Positions 1 to 9,741 of a stretch of 63,272 bases of DNA are shown here, piece after piece; the first letter of the stretch is position 1, and every line of letters starts with the position of its first letter. Source of the DNA: Penium margaritaceum (Eukaryota > Streptophyta > Zygnematophyceae > Desmidiales > Peniaceae); contig SZWC01003551.1 in the NCBI GenBank assembly GCA_023375785.1, positions 11,537 to 74,808 on the forward strand, read 5' to 3'. A program made the position numbers and the translations under genes. Below the pieces are notes generated by a model that was given only the letters and a program-made list of their open reading frames with translations, did no database searches and had not been told where the DNA came from.

Positions 1-31
1 GTATATGTATATGTATATGTATATGTATATT

Positions 32-92
<61 letters not shown>

Positions 93-99
93 GTATGTG

Positions 100-134
<35 letters not shown>

Positions 135-243
135 TTATGTATATGTATATGTATATGTATATACATATGTATATGTATATGTATATGTGTATACATATGT
201 ATATGTATATGTACATGTATATGTATACACATATACATATACA
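1..243. repeat. (TATATG)n microsatellite
   Basis: Almost uninterrupted hexamer array of TATATG/CATATA with a few GTGTATG and TACA variants toward the right end. It is open in several frames and gives Met-Tyr or Ile-Tyr strings that are not genes. Confidence 0.97.
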
Positions 244-2350
244 TATTTTAGCCTTAGCCCATCAACAATGCCTTTGGATGTGAAAGGGTGTCCATAAGAT
301 AATGCCAGCATTTTTGTTTCATTGAAGATGGGTTCTTATAGTGCATGTGTTGTTAACTTGATCTGTTCTATGATGAAATGTACAACCACACTTTGATACC
401 ATTTTCCAGACATTTTTCTCATTTAACATTATCCTTCTTTGTATCTATGTGGTTGATATCGAGTGGATACTCAAGTTGCCATATGTTCAGGCAAATATTC
501 CACTCCATGTATACACACCAGGAGAGAAGATGAAGAGTTGATGTATCCAGAGCTTCAACAATTACTACAAAAGCGTGCTTATCGAACGAAAGCAAAGGCA
601 AAGAAGGATGCTGCAATCATTTGTTACTACTACCAACTCTACTCCTACTCTTAGTACATGTTTCATTTCAGTGCCAGAAAGAAGTACAAGTGCCAGAATA
701 CAAATACTTGTGAGAGGCCTTAGTCTTGTCCTTGAACTGTGTGATTGCGTTCACCCACTTATGACAGATCGTGCACACATTTTGCCTCCTTGGCCATGTC
801 CTGTTCTCCTCCCTTTACAGTCAACCTGACCAAGATCGACGGTGGAAATCGATCGGTCTGGTTGATGCTCCACTTCATTGCTCCTCGTTCCTTGATTCAC
901 AACCACGGTCCTTACCTCCTGTCACTCATTTCTGACGAGACATACGATCCACTCGTGTTAGTTGTAGAAAGCCCTTCAGAAGAAATGGTGCTCCTTTCAT
1001 GTTGCAAGGTAACAAGCTATTGCCCTTAGGTTCCTTGCAAAGGTGGGGTACACAAACGAGTCAGCCCATAATGTCTCACCAGTTCCAGATATATGTCACC
1101 CAAAGTTTAGGGAAGAGGCTCGCCACCCTTCTCCTAGATTTTGTTTGTTTTTTTCCCTTGCCTCTTTTGTTTAGTTATCTGTGTCAGTGCTTAAAGAAAA
1201 CCTAACAATTCATTCATATGAGGTTCCAACACCTTCCTTGGTAAGCTTCCTTGGAGGAACAAGCATAGCCATGTATTCTGCCATGTAAACAGAAATCATG
1301 TTACACTGTGGCCTTGTGTTGCTGATTTGAAAAAAATCCTTCCACAGTGGGAAAGCAGTAACGATGATGAAGGTAGAATTATGCATGAACTTAGGCATGA
1401 GGAAGATCATATGAATAGCGCATGTACATTGTTGGTTGAAAACATCCTTTGCTTAAATGTGGAAAAAACATTTGAACAACACTGTGTGCGCTAGGCATTA
1501 ACGCAGAGTGACAAGGAAGAAATGCAACAAAGATTGAGGCATGTTTTGATAGCACATGTATCTGAATAGCCGAAAACATGTTCTCATGTCCAGTTTCTGC
1601 AGCATTCAAACCTTATGAAAATCAAAATCCACCATTGCTGTCATTGTTATGAACATGCCGATCTTACTGCCGAATGCAATGTAAGGGGTAAAAAGAAGAA
1701 GGGAGTCCGATGTAAATGTAGAAAGATTCCATGATCCTTGTTGTATTTTTTTGCCAAATGCTACATGTTAAACAAAACAACCTTCAATAGGAAGACAAGG
1801 GAGATGTACAATCGGCGTAGAATCAGGCAATAGAGGTATATATTTACAAACAACACTGGGCTTCTCATTCATTCACAGTTCATTTCAAAGTCTTGTGGTT
1901 CATGGATCACGAGTTTCAGTAAGAAGATTTTGAGACATCATACTTGTCAACTTTGAAACAACATGAGAAACACCATCATCCACAATGTTTTTCTTGTAGA
2001 CATTCCAAGAAAAACAACATGTTTATCCCATCTGTTGCATCTATCCCATCTTTTATCCCATCTGTTGCATTTATCCCATCTGTTGCGACTATGTGCAGAG
2101 AGTGGGGTTACAAATAGCACTTCTGCTAATTCTTATCCATTATACTAATCAAACTAATAAACCGGGGCAAATGCCAAGCCTTTCAACCTAGGATTCAACC
2201 TTGAGTATTGGACAAGATTGTCACTTTAATCGTCAACATACCCAACTCTATGCGTACGAATGAGACTTCAACATTCCCTCTGAAAATGGAAAACCCATGT
2301 AATCAGCTTAGGAAGAAAATTGTTTCTACCATTGAGGTGAAAAAACATGT
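244..2350. other. Unassigned AT-rich spacer with possible gag relic
   Basis: I cannot assign a gene here. Near 452 a TTGATATCGAG string resembles the family E primer site (TGATATCAGAG), and 525-630 can be read as a short charged helix-like stretch (EDEELMYPELQQLL) that recalls the N-terminal coiled region of family E Gag. Around 820-1010 one frame reads TVNLTKIDGGNRSVW, faintly like a copia Gag start. These hints together suggest a very old retroelement leader/gag relic, but each alone is weak. The rest, 1030-2015 and 2090-2350, shows nothing I recognise. Confidence 0.25.
2022..2086. repeat. Short tandem repeat, ~18-bp unit
   Basis: Units of the type TTTATCCCATCTGTTGCA occur three times, with one shortened unit (TCTATCCCATCT) between the first and second. 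The array is about 65 bp. Confidence 0.85.
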
Positions 2351-2421
2351 GTTGCTTTTAGGGAAAAGAAGCAACAAGGTTTGGCTGCTTGAGTTTGGCA
2401 ATCCAAACTCAAACAGCCAAA
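2351..2421. repeat. Two adjacent hairpins
   Basis: The first pairs GTTGCTT (2351-2357) with AAGCAAC (about 2369-2375). The second pairs 2380-2398 with 2403-2421: 19-bp arms, one mismatch, loop CAAT. Nothing codes here. It lies about 480 bp upstream of the DDE transposase relic and could be a foldback terminus or a template-switch product. Confidence 0.85.
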
Positions 2422-2901
2422 TCAACGGCACAGTCCGCTCACCTGTATCCACATGCTAGCAACTTTGCCGTCGTGCTTGCTTGTCGCCGCCTTGCAGTGG
2501 CTGACAGCCTTGGTGACACCTTGGGTCCTTCCCCAAACGCCTAGCTGCTGTTTGAGTCCTTCTCCATCGTTGCCGAGTCGTCCCAACTTGCACACTTTGC
2601 ACACAAGCACTAGCATGCACCACCAGCTGTGCAAAAGGCAACTACAACCTCCCCTCCATTCACTTTGCTCCCCGTACTCCCTGTCACTATGGCTAACACT
2701 CTCACAGCCAACTTTGACCAAGTCAGCCGTGTAGAGTGATGCAATTGCATTGAAGCAGCCTTTTAATGCCTTCCACTGCGCAGAACCTTGCCAAAGCGCC
2801 AATTTGGGCTGCCATGAAAGCAAATGCACCATGCCGTGGTTTTGGGCTTGGCCTCATGCCCCATTGCACTCAATGACCATTCAATGAGTGAGGAGTGTAG
2901 C
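2422..2901. other. Upstream flank of transposase relic, no gene seen
   Basis: This stretch runs from the hairpin to the likely start codon of the DDE relic. Both strands are open for 90-140 codons, but composition is compatible with chance and I recognise no domain. It may be the 5' untranslated part of the DNA transposon. I found no clear terminal inverted repeat partner downstream. Confidence 0.3.
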
Positions 2902-4524
2902 ATGAACACCGCCGCTTTTGTGTCGTCCACCGGATCTTCCACGCCCGCCGGCACCTCCACGTTTGGCGCCTCGTCTAACAACTAGCGAGGCGGATGTACA
3001 AACTGGATAGGACACGGAAACTACCAGTGCATTCATGAGGCCGAGGTCAAGACAAGCCACATCAATGTAGCCGTTAAGCATCTCCAAAGGCTTTGGCGCG
3101 GTTTGGGCGGGTTTTACCCCTATGACAAGCTCCCGCCATCTAAATTCTACGGATGGTACTCACGTGGGACCAAGACGCCGCTACCTGACATCCTAGACGT
3201 GGTGTGTAAGGCTCCTATGGAGCTGATCCTTGACAGTGCCCCATACATATCCTTGCTGCCCGGGATACGTGGACGCTGAGGGTTGTGCAAGCGGCAACCC
3301 ACAGCATGCGCGGCGGCAGTTGAAGAGTTGATGCGGTTGAGGGATAATGGCATACCGATTTTCTCCCTCACGGCATAGTCGGTCCTCCGAGGCATCGTGG
3401 AAGACTACTGCCCTGAAAAAATCCAAGAGAATGGCAGCGTCATTTTGTGCGGGAGGACATGGGTCCATGAGTGTATGGAAAGGGATCTCGGGTGGTTGTG
3501 GTGCACCTGCACAAAAACGACGCAAAAGCTTCCCATAAACCGGGAAGCTCGCATTTACGAGTTGATGGACCACCTCACCGGACTCGTTGCAGCATACAAG
3601 ATTTCATCCGCATTCATTGTGAATGTAAACGACACCTGCATCATGGTGGTGTTGTCGCATGGCTAGGCGTGGGCTCCAATGAGGTGAAAAGACGTGGCAA
3701 TTGCTGGGGCAGACGACATGTGCCAATTCAATGATGTTGTCGCCTCCACAATGGATGGCGGCATGCTTCTGATGCAGGTGAGCATGCCTTCCATTGTCAT
3801 TCTGCCATGCATCCTTATCTCACATCAGCCCTCATTCCCCCACCCCTCTGTCCTTTATCCGCAGGTCATTATTTCCGAGAGGACAAAGAATGTGCAAGCC
3901 GCTTGCATTACGGCGGAGGAGGCTAAGAAGCATGGGTGGCATTTTCACCAAACCCAAAACCATTAGGCGTCCAAGCTCACGACACCTGACTGGTTCTGGA
4001 ACGGGCTCCACCCTTCGTAAGCCATGTTGGGCAAGGAGGCCGGAACCATGGCTTGTATCGTGTTGCTCCATGGATGGCTGCCTATATGTTAAAGGCTCTC
4101 CGCGATTGGCTTTGACACCGTTTCCTACGTAGTTCCCGTGTACATCACAATGGGTTGAACATCAAAGGTGCAACCTATGGATGTTGGGCTCCAACGGCGT
4201 TTCAAGGCCTACATCACGAAGCGTTTTTCACAATCGATGATGACGGAGTCAAAGGAAAATGAACGCTTTTGCTTCCCTCTGAAGAAGATGAAGGATAACC
4301 TCATGGAGTGGATGGTAAAGTCGTGGATGAGGTTGAAATAGATGAGGGAGAAAATCACGTCTACGTGGTCTCAGTGTGGGTATGATGCCATTTTTAAGTA
4401 TGATTTGCATTTTTTAGCTTTGTAACAAGGTATTGGACGTGGGAGGTTCCTTGCAGACTCCGAGCTCCCCGATGATGATGACACTAAGGCTTGTAGAATT
4501 GGGCTCATTATTTTCTACGTATGT

Positions 4525-4525
<1 letters not shown>
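2902..4525 (+). pseudogene. Pogo-like DDE transposase relic
   Basis: One single frame can be followed from ATG 2902 to about 4525 with no frameshift but at least 11 in-frame stops (for example 2983, 3664, 3685, 3964, 4018, 4339). The readable protein looks like a Tc1/mariner-pogo (DDE_1) transposase. An FIVNVNDTC motif (about 3609-3635) stands where the family has NxDET, so the first catalytic Asp is Asn. A QFNDVVASTMDG strand follows, then GWHFHQTQNH, a degraded IVLLHGW strand where the second acidic residue should be, and KVQPMDVGLQRRFK, which keeps the QPxD acidic position. The N-terminal 150 codons would hold the DNA-binding HTH, but I cannot see it clearly. The stop at 3964 falls where TGG (Trp) is expected. 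The element is dead. The family call is from motif order, not a search. Confidence 0.75.
3778..3864 (+). other. Probable 87-nt intron in the transposase relic
   Basis: The segment begins GTGAGC and ends in a pyrimidine-rich stretch followed by CCGCAG, matching eukaryotic GT-AG introns. Removing it joins GMLLMQ to VIISERTKN, the continuity expected between two DDE strands. Its length is a multiple of three and it has no in-frame stop, so it could also be a 29-residue insertion, but its hydrophobic, proline-rich translation does not resemble the family. Confidence 0.7.

Positions 4526-4526
<1 letters not shown>

Positions 4527-4602
<76 letters not shown>
4527..4602. repeat. (GT)n microsatellite
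   Basis: Uninterrupted GT dinucleotide array of about 38 units directly after the last readable codons of the transposase relic. It may sit inside a second intron or 3' region of that gene. Confidence 0.97.
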
Positions 4603-4607
<5 letters not shown>

Positions 4608-4669
4608 AATTCCTACTTTTGGTCTGTTTGTTGGATGCCTTTCCCTCTCCTTGGCTATGCACCAAGTTG

Positions 4670-5632
4670 TAGCTTCAATGTGGTCTGACGGGTCTTCTGT
4701 GCTCATGGCTATGTTTTGTGCAGGTGGTTCTGAGTCAAAGCGCAAGCTTTCTGGTCGTCCCACGCTATGATTCTGGCTGTTGAAGACAAATGTGAGACAG
4801 TCACTTTTGCGAAGGGAAGAACGCAATTTCGTATTAGTTTTTTAACATAAACATGATCTCAACATTTGTAGGGCTAGTCATGAGCTCTCCAACGTACCAA
4901 ACTGTGCGCGATTCAGATCACCGTAGCTCCCGCTACATAAGCCGAAGCGCAGCGTCCCAAATCAGCCGCTCACATGGCAGCGCACACCACGTCGCCCGCC
5001 GAGGCGCCCTCACACATCAAGGACCCATGAAAACGCCATTCCAAAGGTGCAGATGTCCCTACGCATAGTGGCGGCGCCCCTCGCGTCTTTGGGGTCTGTT
5101 TCGATGAGTTAATCATCAAGTTTGGTGATGGGGATTGATGTGGGTTGAAACTTGTTCGCAGACCTCCAGTCGGAATTTTGACCAAGTCCATCACTAACAA
5201 ATTGTACTATTGAGTTTCGGACTCCGAGCCAGGATTTTGGCCAAGTCCCTCAGTAATGAAACTGCACTCCTAAATCAGGCGGATCATCCACGGGACGCCT
5301 CGGCAGTCCCTCCGGAGAAAAATCCCCATATGGCATTTTGTTACTCATTCAGGTGGATTATCCACCTCCGGTCGAACCGCGGCTGACTCCCAGAGCCGCC
5401 GCACATACCCCAACTTTGGAAGCCCATATCTCCCTCATTACTAGTCCGATTTTGGTAAAAACAACTTCCCCCGGACTCAACAACTTGTCGACTTTTAGGG
5501 GCAATCCTCCATTTTTGGATCTGAGCAATCATTGAGTCACCAGATCCTTCGACAAGGAATTTTTATCTCTCTGGTGGCTCGTCGGCGCCTCCCGGCGCCA
5601 CACTTGGGTATGCAGAGGGGCAATCTTCAACA
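4670..5632 (-). repeat. 3' LTR of copia element A
   Basis: Reverse-complement copy of the solo LTR at 30030-31008; aligned blocks include the TSD-proximal TGTTGAA start (minus-strand start 5632), a TGCCCCTCxGCAT block, the shared GTACGTTGGAGAGCTC block at 4882-4897 and the block ending near 4670. The TATA-like element of the solo copy (CCTATAAATG) is CCTACAAATG here. The inner boundary is exact because TGTTGAAG directly follows a polypurine tract; the outer boundary (about 4670) is estimated by alignment. It abuts the transposase relic. Confidence 0.8.
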
Positions 5633-5646
5633 TTCTCCCCCTTGCA
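5633..5646 (-). other. Polypurine tract of element A
   Basis: On the minus strand GCAAGGGGGAGAA lies immediately before the TGTTGAAG start of the 3' LTR, the position where plus-strand DNA synthesis is primed in LTR retrotransposons. Confidence 0.8.
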
Positions 5647-5675
5647 CCTGCCATGCCTGCTGCTCCTGCTTTCTC

Positions 5676-6905
5676 TCACTCATCTTCTACTGCGCCCTCC
5701 AGCCCATCATAGCTGGTCATCCCAAGTCCGGCCATGCTCAATACGTGCCGGTCGACGAGTTGCGCTTTGGTTAAGCGATCTGCAAGCATGTTTTGCGTGC
5801 TGTAGTGCTGCAGTACTACCTGCCCCTTTTCAACCATGTCCCGTGCGTAGTGATGACGCACGTCAATTTGCTTCGTCTTCCTATGCTGCTTCAGGTTGTC
5901 TGTCAGTGAGATTGAGCCGGTGTTGTCCTCGTGAACCACTGTAGGCTCCTACTGCGGTACGCCCAGCTCCCCCAGCAACATGCGAAGCCACACCGTCTCC
6001 TTGACTGCCTCGGCCAGCGCGATGTACTCTGCTTCCATTGTGGAAGTGGCGACGTAGTCTTGCTTTCTGGTGCACCATGAGACCGCTGCACCAGCAAGGA
6101 AGAACACGTAACCGGATGTGGACTTCCGCTTGCCCACATCGCCAGCACAGTCTGCGTCCGTGTAGCCGACCAGACGTAATGGGTCCGCACGCCCCTTGCC
6201 ATCAAACCTCAGGCGCACATGCCGCGTCGCCTGCAGGTAGTGGAGGATGCGCATGACCGCATGCCAGTGTAGTGGCTCTGGATCAGCCACGTACCTGCTC
6301 ACTTGGCCCACTGCATAGGCCAAGTCCGGTCGAGTTGCCACCATGGCGTACATGAGGCTGCCCACCAATGATTGGTAGGGCACTCCTGCCATATCCTCCC
6401 GCTCTTCTTTTGTTTGCAGCACCATTGCCGCACTCAATTCACAGGTCGTGGAGACCGGACTGCCAAGTGGTTTGCAGTCCTCCATGTTGTACCGCTTCAG
6501 CACCTCGGCCACGTATTTGGCCTGTTCCAGCTCAAGCGTGCACGCCCTCCAGTTTCGTGTAATGCTCACCCCGAGGTAGTACTCCAGTTCCCCCATGTCC
6601 GACATCTGGAATCTGCTGCTCAGCTGCTCTTTCTGCCGCTGTAGGCTTGGTAGATCCATCGAGCACAAAATCAGGCCGTCCACATAGAGTACAAAGATCT
6701 GATGGAGTTGTTTGTCGCATCGCACGTACATGCTGTGATCCGCCTCACAGCGCTTGAAGCCGAGTTGTGCCATGAAGCTGTCCATTTGTTGGTACCAGCA
6801 TCTAGGCGATTGCTTTGGCCCGTACAAGGACTTCCGTAGCGTACACACTTTGCCCTCCGGAGCCTCCACCCCCTCTGGCTCCTCCATGTAGATCTCTTTG
6901 TCTAT
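5676..6905 (-). pseudogene. Copia element A: C-terminal RT and RNase H
   Basis: About 405 codons of the 3' part of a Ty1/copia pol read in one minus-strand frame with a single in-frame TAG (5946-5948) between GELGVPQ and EPTVVHEDN. In order: DKEIYMEEPEGV, the KSLYGPKQSPRCWYQQMD motif (normally LYGLKQAPR), the catalytic loop YVDGLILCS, the thumb (DMGELEYYLGV), PYQSLVGSLMYAMVATRPDL, and RNase H with YTDADCAGD, TSTMEAEYIAL, HEDNTGSI and the DVRHHYARD tail. The catalytic YVDD is YVDG, so the polymerase is dead. Everything upstream (Gag, protease, integrase) is missing, cut at about 6905, where an oppositely oriented LTR remnant begins. Downstream the PPT and 3' LTR are preserved. Confidence 0.92.
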
Positions 6906-6914
6906 GATTTTGTT

Positions 6915-7540
6915 GCATGCTTTGATCTAGTGGTTCAAGGAATGTTCCAAACTTAAATTTGATTATTTTCCTTAGTTTTCCTTCATGAGTTGTTGAATCC
7001 GATGCAGCTTGAACCGCCAGATTCCAATAAAGATTGAGGAAGTTATGAGCCCTCAAATTTGGGGTGTGCACAGTGTATGGCTCAAAGACAGGCGCGAAAC
7101 GGTACCCGGTGGAAAAATCACTGGATGTAGGTAACAAGGCACATCCGGCGGATTCATCCATCGGACGATTGCCAATTTTTGTGAGAAAAAAGATCCATCA
7201 AATATAGTAATACAGGTTGTTACCCAGTAGTACAGTTTGTTTCAGAGAGACAGTCGAAATTCGCACTGTTGGTCCATGGACAGGTTTGAAATCCCATCAG
7301 ACCTTTTGATCAAAATGAACACAAAGTGACCCAAGGGGTGTTGTTACACTGCAAGGGACCCCTCCATCATGTGAAAAGGGATCCTGGCCTGCGGAAAAGC
7401 ATTTTGGACATGAAGAAAGGTGCCATGGCGTGTGGACACCATAGAAGCATTAGCCGTTTCCGTGGGGGGAATGACCTGCACTTTGGCAATTGTAACTTGG
7501 ACTATGCATAGCCAAAGCACACATGGTTTGGTACCTTTCT
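6915..7540 (+). repeat. Diverged A-type LTR remnant, plus orientation
   Basis: Blocks align in order with the solo A-type LTR at 30030-31008: TTGGGGTGTGCACAG-like, the ACAGGTTGTTAC block, GGTCCATGGACAGGTTT, the GGGACCCC(T/A)CC block, the GGCGCC-like AAAGGTGCCATGGCG block and AACTTGGACTATGC. It is much more diverged than the copy at 4670-5632 and lies head-to-head with the truncated pol of element A, so it is a separate insertion or a rearranged end. Confidence 0.6.
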
Positions 7541-8560
7541 CCGGCACCTTCCATGTTACTGTGGCTAGCTCTCACTGTTCCAATAGCCTGAGCAACAACA
7601 ACAACACTTTGTTTCTACTCAAAGTCATATTGGCGCATCCACCTTTGGCAACTCTTTGGTTGGTTCTCATGTCGGCCTCATGGACATCACTTCCTTGTCC
7701 ACCACACCACCACAGCTGCATCTTGCAGCCGTAGCAACAGCAGCAGTGGCAGCATCTGTCCTGTTGCCCATAGCCGTCTCAGAACCCTGGATTTAGGCCC
7801 TGTTATCGCCTTGTCAGCCGTGCTGAGCTCGTGAACCCTAATAATAGGACCTGTTGCACTGCCTCTGCTTCTCTTGTTGCTGAAGCGCCAAGAACAGGAG
7901 TGGCATCCGACCGCTTCTCACACCCCTCTTTGGCCCTTGGCTTGAACCCTAATCTCGGGATACCTTGCACTGCCGTTGCTGCACCTGTGACCATAACAAC
8001 GGCAGCATCCCTCTTCTTGGTTTCTCATCCCTGCCAAGCTCGTGAACCCTACTTTTAGGTACCTGTTGCACTGTCTCGGCTGCCCTTGTCACCACATTTC
8101 TAGCAACAGCAGTAGCATGTGACTGCTGTTCATGACCCTCTTTGGCCCTCGGCTTGAACCCTAATCTAGGGATTTGCTGCACTTCCGCTGTTGCACCTGT
8201 GATACCAGCAGCAGCAGCAATGTCATCTGACCACCAATCATTGCTCGCTTTGTCCCTCACCTTGGACCTGCTGCCTCGATAGCTCACAAGACTACCACAG
8301 TCACCAATTTCCCTCGTGGCCACAAAAGCAGTAGTAATTTTCCAGTGCTTGCAGTCCTCCTAATGCGCTCATTATCAACACCACTGAGATTTCAAACCTC
8401 ACTGACACAAGTGTTTTGTGCTAGCATAGCCATCTCTCACTCATGTAGCCATATCAGCAACAGAAAACCCTACCAGTTACACTCATCATCCTTATCTCCT
8501 TGCTCTCATGGTTGGTTTGCCAGCCTCACCAAATTCGTCCAAAGGGGCCTGTGACTACAA
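7541..8560. other. Non-coding region, possible 5' LTR of E1
   Basis: No gene is visible. A TGTTACTGTGGC string at 7554 could be the start of the 5' LTR of E1, since LTRs of this family begin TGTTA/TGTTG, but I cannot align it convincingly with the 3' LTR. The region contains the 211-bp duplication described separately. Confidence 0.3.
7815..8245. repeat. Two-copy tandem repeat, ~211-bp period, with telobox-like cores
   Basis: GCTCGTGAACCCTA at 7827 recurs at 8038, and TTTGGCCCT(T/C)GGCTTGAACC at 7929 recurs at 8141, both about 211 bp apart. CCTGTTGCACTG and GTTGCACCTGTGA blocks repeat in step. AACCCTAA, the core of the plant telobox, occurs three times. Confidence 0.85.
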
Positions 8561-8689
8561 AGAGGGCTTGGTGTACGTAGCACCTTAGGGATGAGAGCAC
8601 AAATTGCCCGAGCCTGACTTTGACCACTGGGTGTGGCCGGATGAGAATGACGCTGATGTGCCCTTCTGGGTGCTTAGGCTCTCAGCTGA

Positions 8690-8755
8690 GTATTAGCGTG
8701 AGAACACCCACCATCTTAAATGGGTGAGAGACCGTGAGTTCGAATCCATTATGTG
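8690..8755 (+). promoter_or_regulatory. tRNA-like block in the E1 5' LTR region
   Basis: GTGAGAACACCCACC is followed by a CACCCA/TGGGTG stem, then GTTCGAATC (8738-8746), which fits the Pol III B-box pattern GWTCRANNC. The same order occurs in E5 (complement 27245-27312) and E3 (32305-32368). The T-stem is not well paired here. Whether it is transcribed is unknown. Confidence 0.55.
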
Positions 8756-8889
8756 CATTGTTGAGTGTCTTCTTGAATCTTCTTCATGTATGTGACCTTC
8801 CTTGCCACTGCCTCAATAACACAACGCAATAATTCTCCAGTAAGTAAAGCAAACAACCATTAAAAATCAAGGTGCATTCCCAGGCTTCC

Positions 8890-9057
8890 CTCACACTCTA
8901 AAGAATTCAGCCCCACTCTAGCAATTCTTGACGCATCAGTTGGTACTGCTACCAACTTCTCAGCCACAACACAAGCCAGCCGGGCTCCCACAGGCACAAA
9001 ATTTGGGCGTCCCACAGCTGCTTACTCTCATGAAGCTATTTTCCACTCTCTTCTTGT
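8890..9057 (+). pseudogene. E1 Ala-rich leader ORF, 5' part
   Basis: The frame ending at 9057 reads LAILDASVGTATNFSATTQA and RAPTGTKFGRPTAAY, matching residue by residue the leader ORF of E4 (SAVIDAAAAAAATFAATTRA, RTPKATSAGRATETY). The frame resumes exactly after the target-site duplication of element B at 13674-13678. The product, if any, is an Ala/Ser/Thr-rich protein of unknown role encoded between the LTR and gag. Confidence 0.7.
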
Positions 9058-9741
9058 TGTTCTTCTATGTCGCATGGCCACTGCTATGGGTTGACGGACA
9101 GGTTGGGCATGCACTGCTCCCTTGGAGTAAGTCCCCCAAACCTTGTTTGTGGTGCAAGTTCTAGCGAGACCAGAATTGTAGCGCAACGGATAGCATGTTG
9201 GACTAAGGAACAAGAGGTCCTGCGATCGAGCCTTGATGTCCACAGGAAGGTTTTTGATCTTCCTGCACAGGGGAAGCTTCTTAGAAGTTTCTCCATGCAT
9301 GAGGAGAGTGTGCCACTTGGCGGTCAATGGATGCGCCAATTGGCGGACTGGTGAGGTGGTGTGGAGTGACCACCCCAAAAGTGCCACTACCCACACACCT
9401 TAGAAGCCAGGCCTAGGACTATATGTACCAGGCTCATTCCTCATTCTAATGACACAATCTGGTCTTAGATGCTCCTCACAAAGTTGTCCAACTAAGGAAC
9501 AGTATAAAGAAGACACAGGTTGGTCTAAGCCCCAAGAGTTAGTCTTTGACTAGCACCTCGCGCGAAAGTGACCAACTGTTAAGTGGACACATTTGCTAGC
9601 AAGTGATTGCCTAGGAACTGCTCAGTGTGGAGTTGTGATCCTGAGGGTGATATCTTCTCCCAGCTGAAATGCTAGGAGCAGACTGCAGGTGCTATTGTGT
9701 AGGCCCTCTTTTCTAGTCCGTTTGCCTCAGGCCGGTTGACA
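9058..9741 (+). repeat. 5' LTR of element B
   Basis: 684 bp, TG...CA ends, matching 12988-13673. AGTATAAAGAAGAC near 9503 is a TATA-like element conserved in the 3' copy (AGTATAAAGCAGAC). A tRNA-like block with A and B boxes lies at 9175-9240. The LTR is followed by AAGGATTATGGGCCCACA, nearly the same sequence that follows the LTRs of C and F, so TGGGCCCAC may be the primer-binding site; which tRNA would prime is not clear. Confidence 0.93.
9175..9240 (+). promoter_or_regulatory. tRNA-like block with A and B boxes in the B LTR
   Basis: TAGCGCAACGG (9179-9189) fits the Pol III A-box pattern TRGYNNARNNG at every position, and GATCGAGCC (9224-9232) fits the B-box GWTCRANNC, 34 nt apart. The sequence between (GGATAGCATGTTGGACTAAGG) resembles a plant tRNA-Arg D-arm and anticodon arm. 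T-arm pairing is poor. The 3' LTR keeps the A box (TAGTGCAACGG, 13111-13121), but its B box is AATCAAGCC (13156-13164). Confidence 0.6.

Noticed and set aside
5..297. Met-Tyr and Ile-Tyr repeat proteins
   Set aside because: They are translations of the TATATG microsatellite in three frames.
419..1029. Confident copia gag
   Set aside because: Only faint motif resemblance; recorded as a low-confidence hint in the spacer entry.
2422..2832. 136-codon minus-strand ORF
   Set aside because: No domain, and the opposite strand is equally open.
9175..9245. A functional tRNA-Arg gene
   Set aside because: A and B boxes fit, but the acceptor and T stems do not pair and it lies in both LTRs; it is a tRNA-like element, not a tRNA gene.
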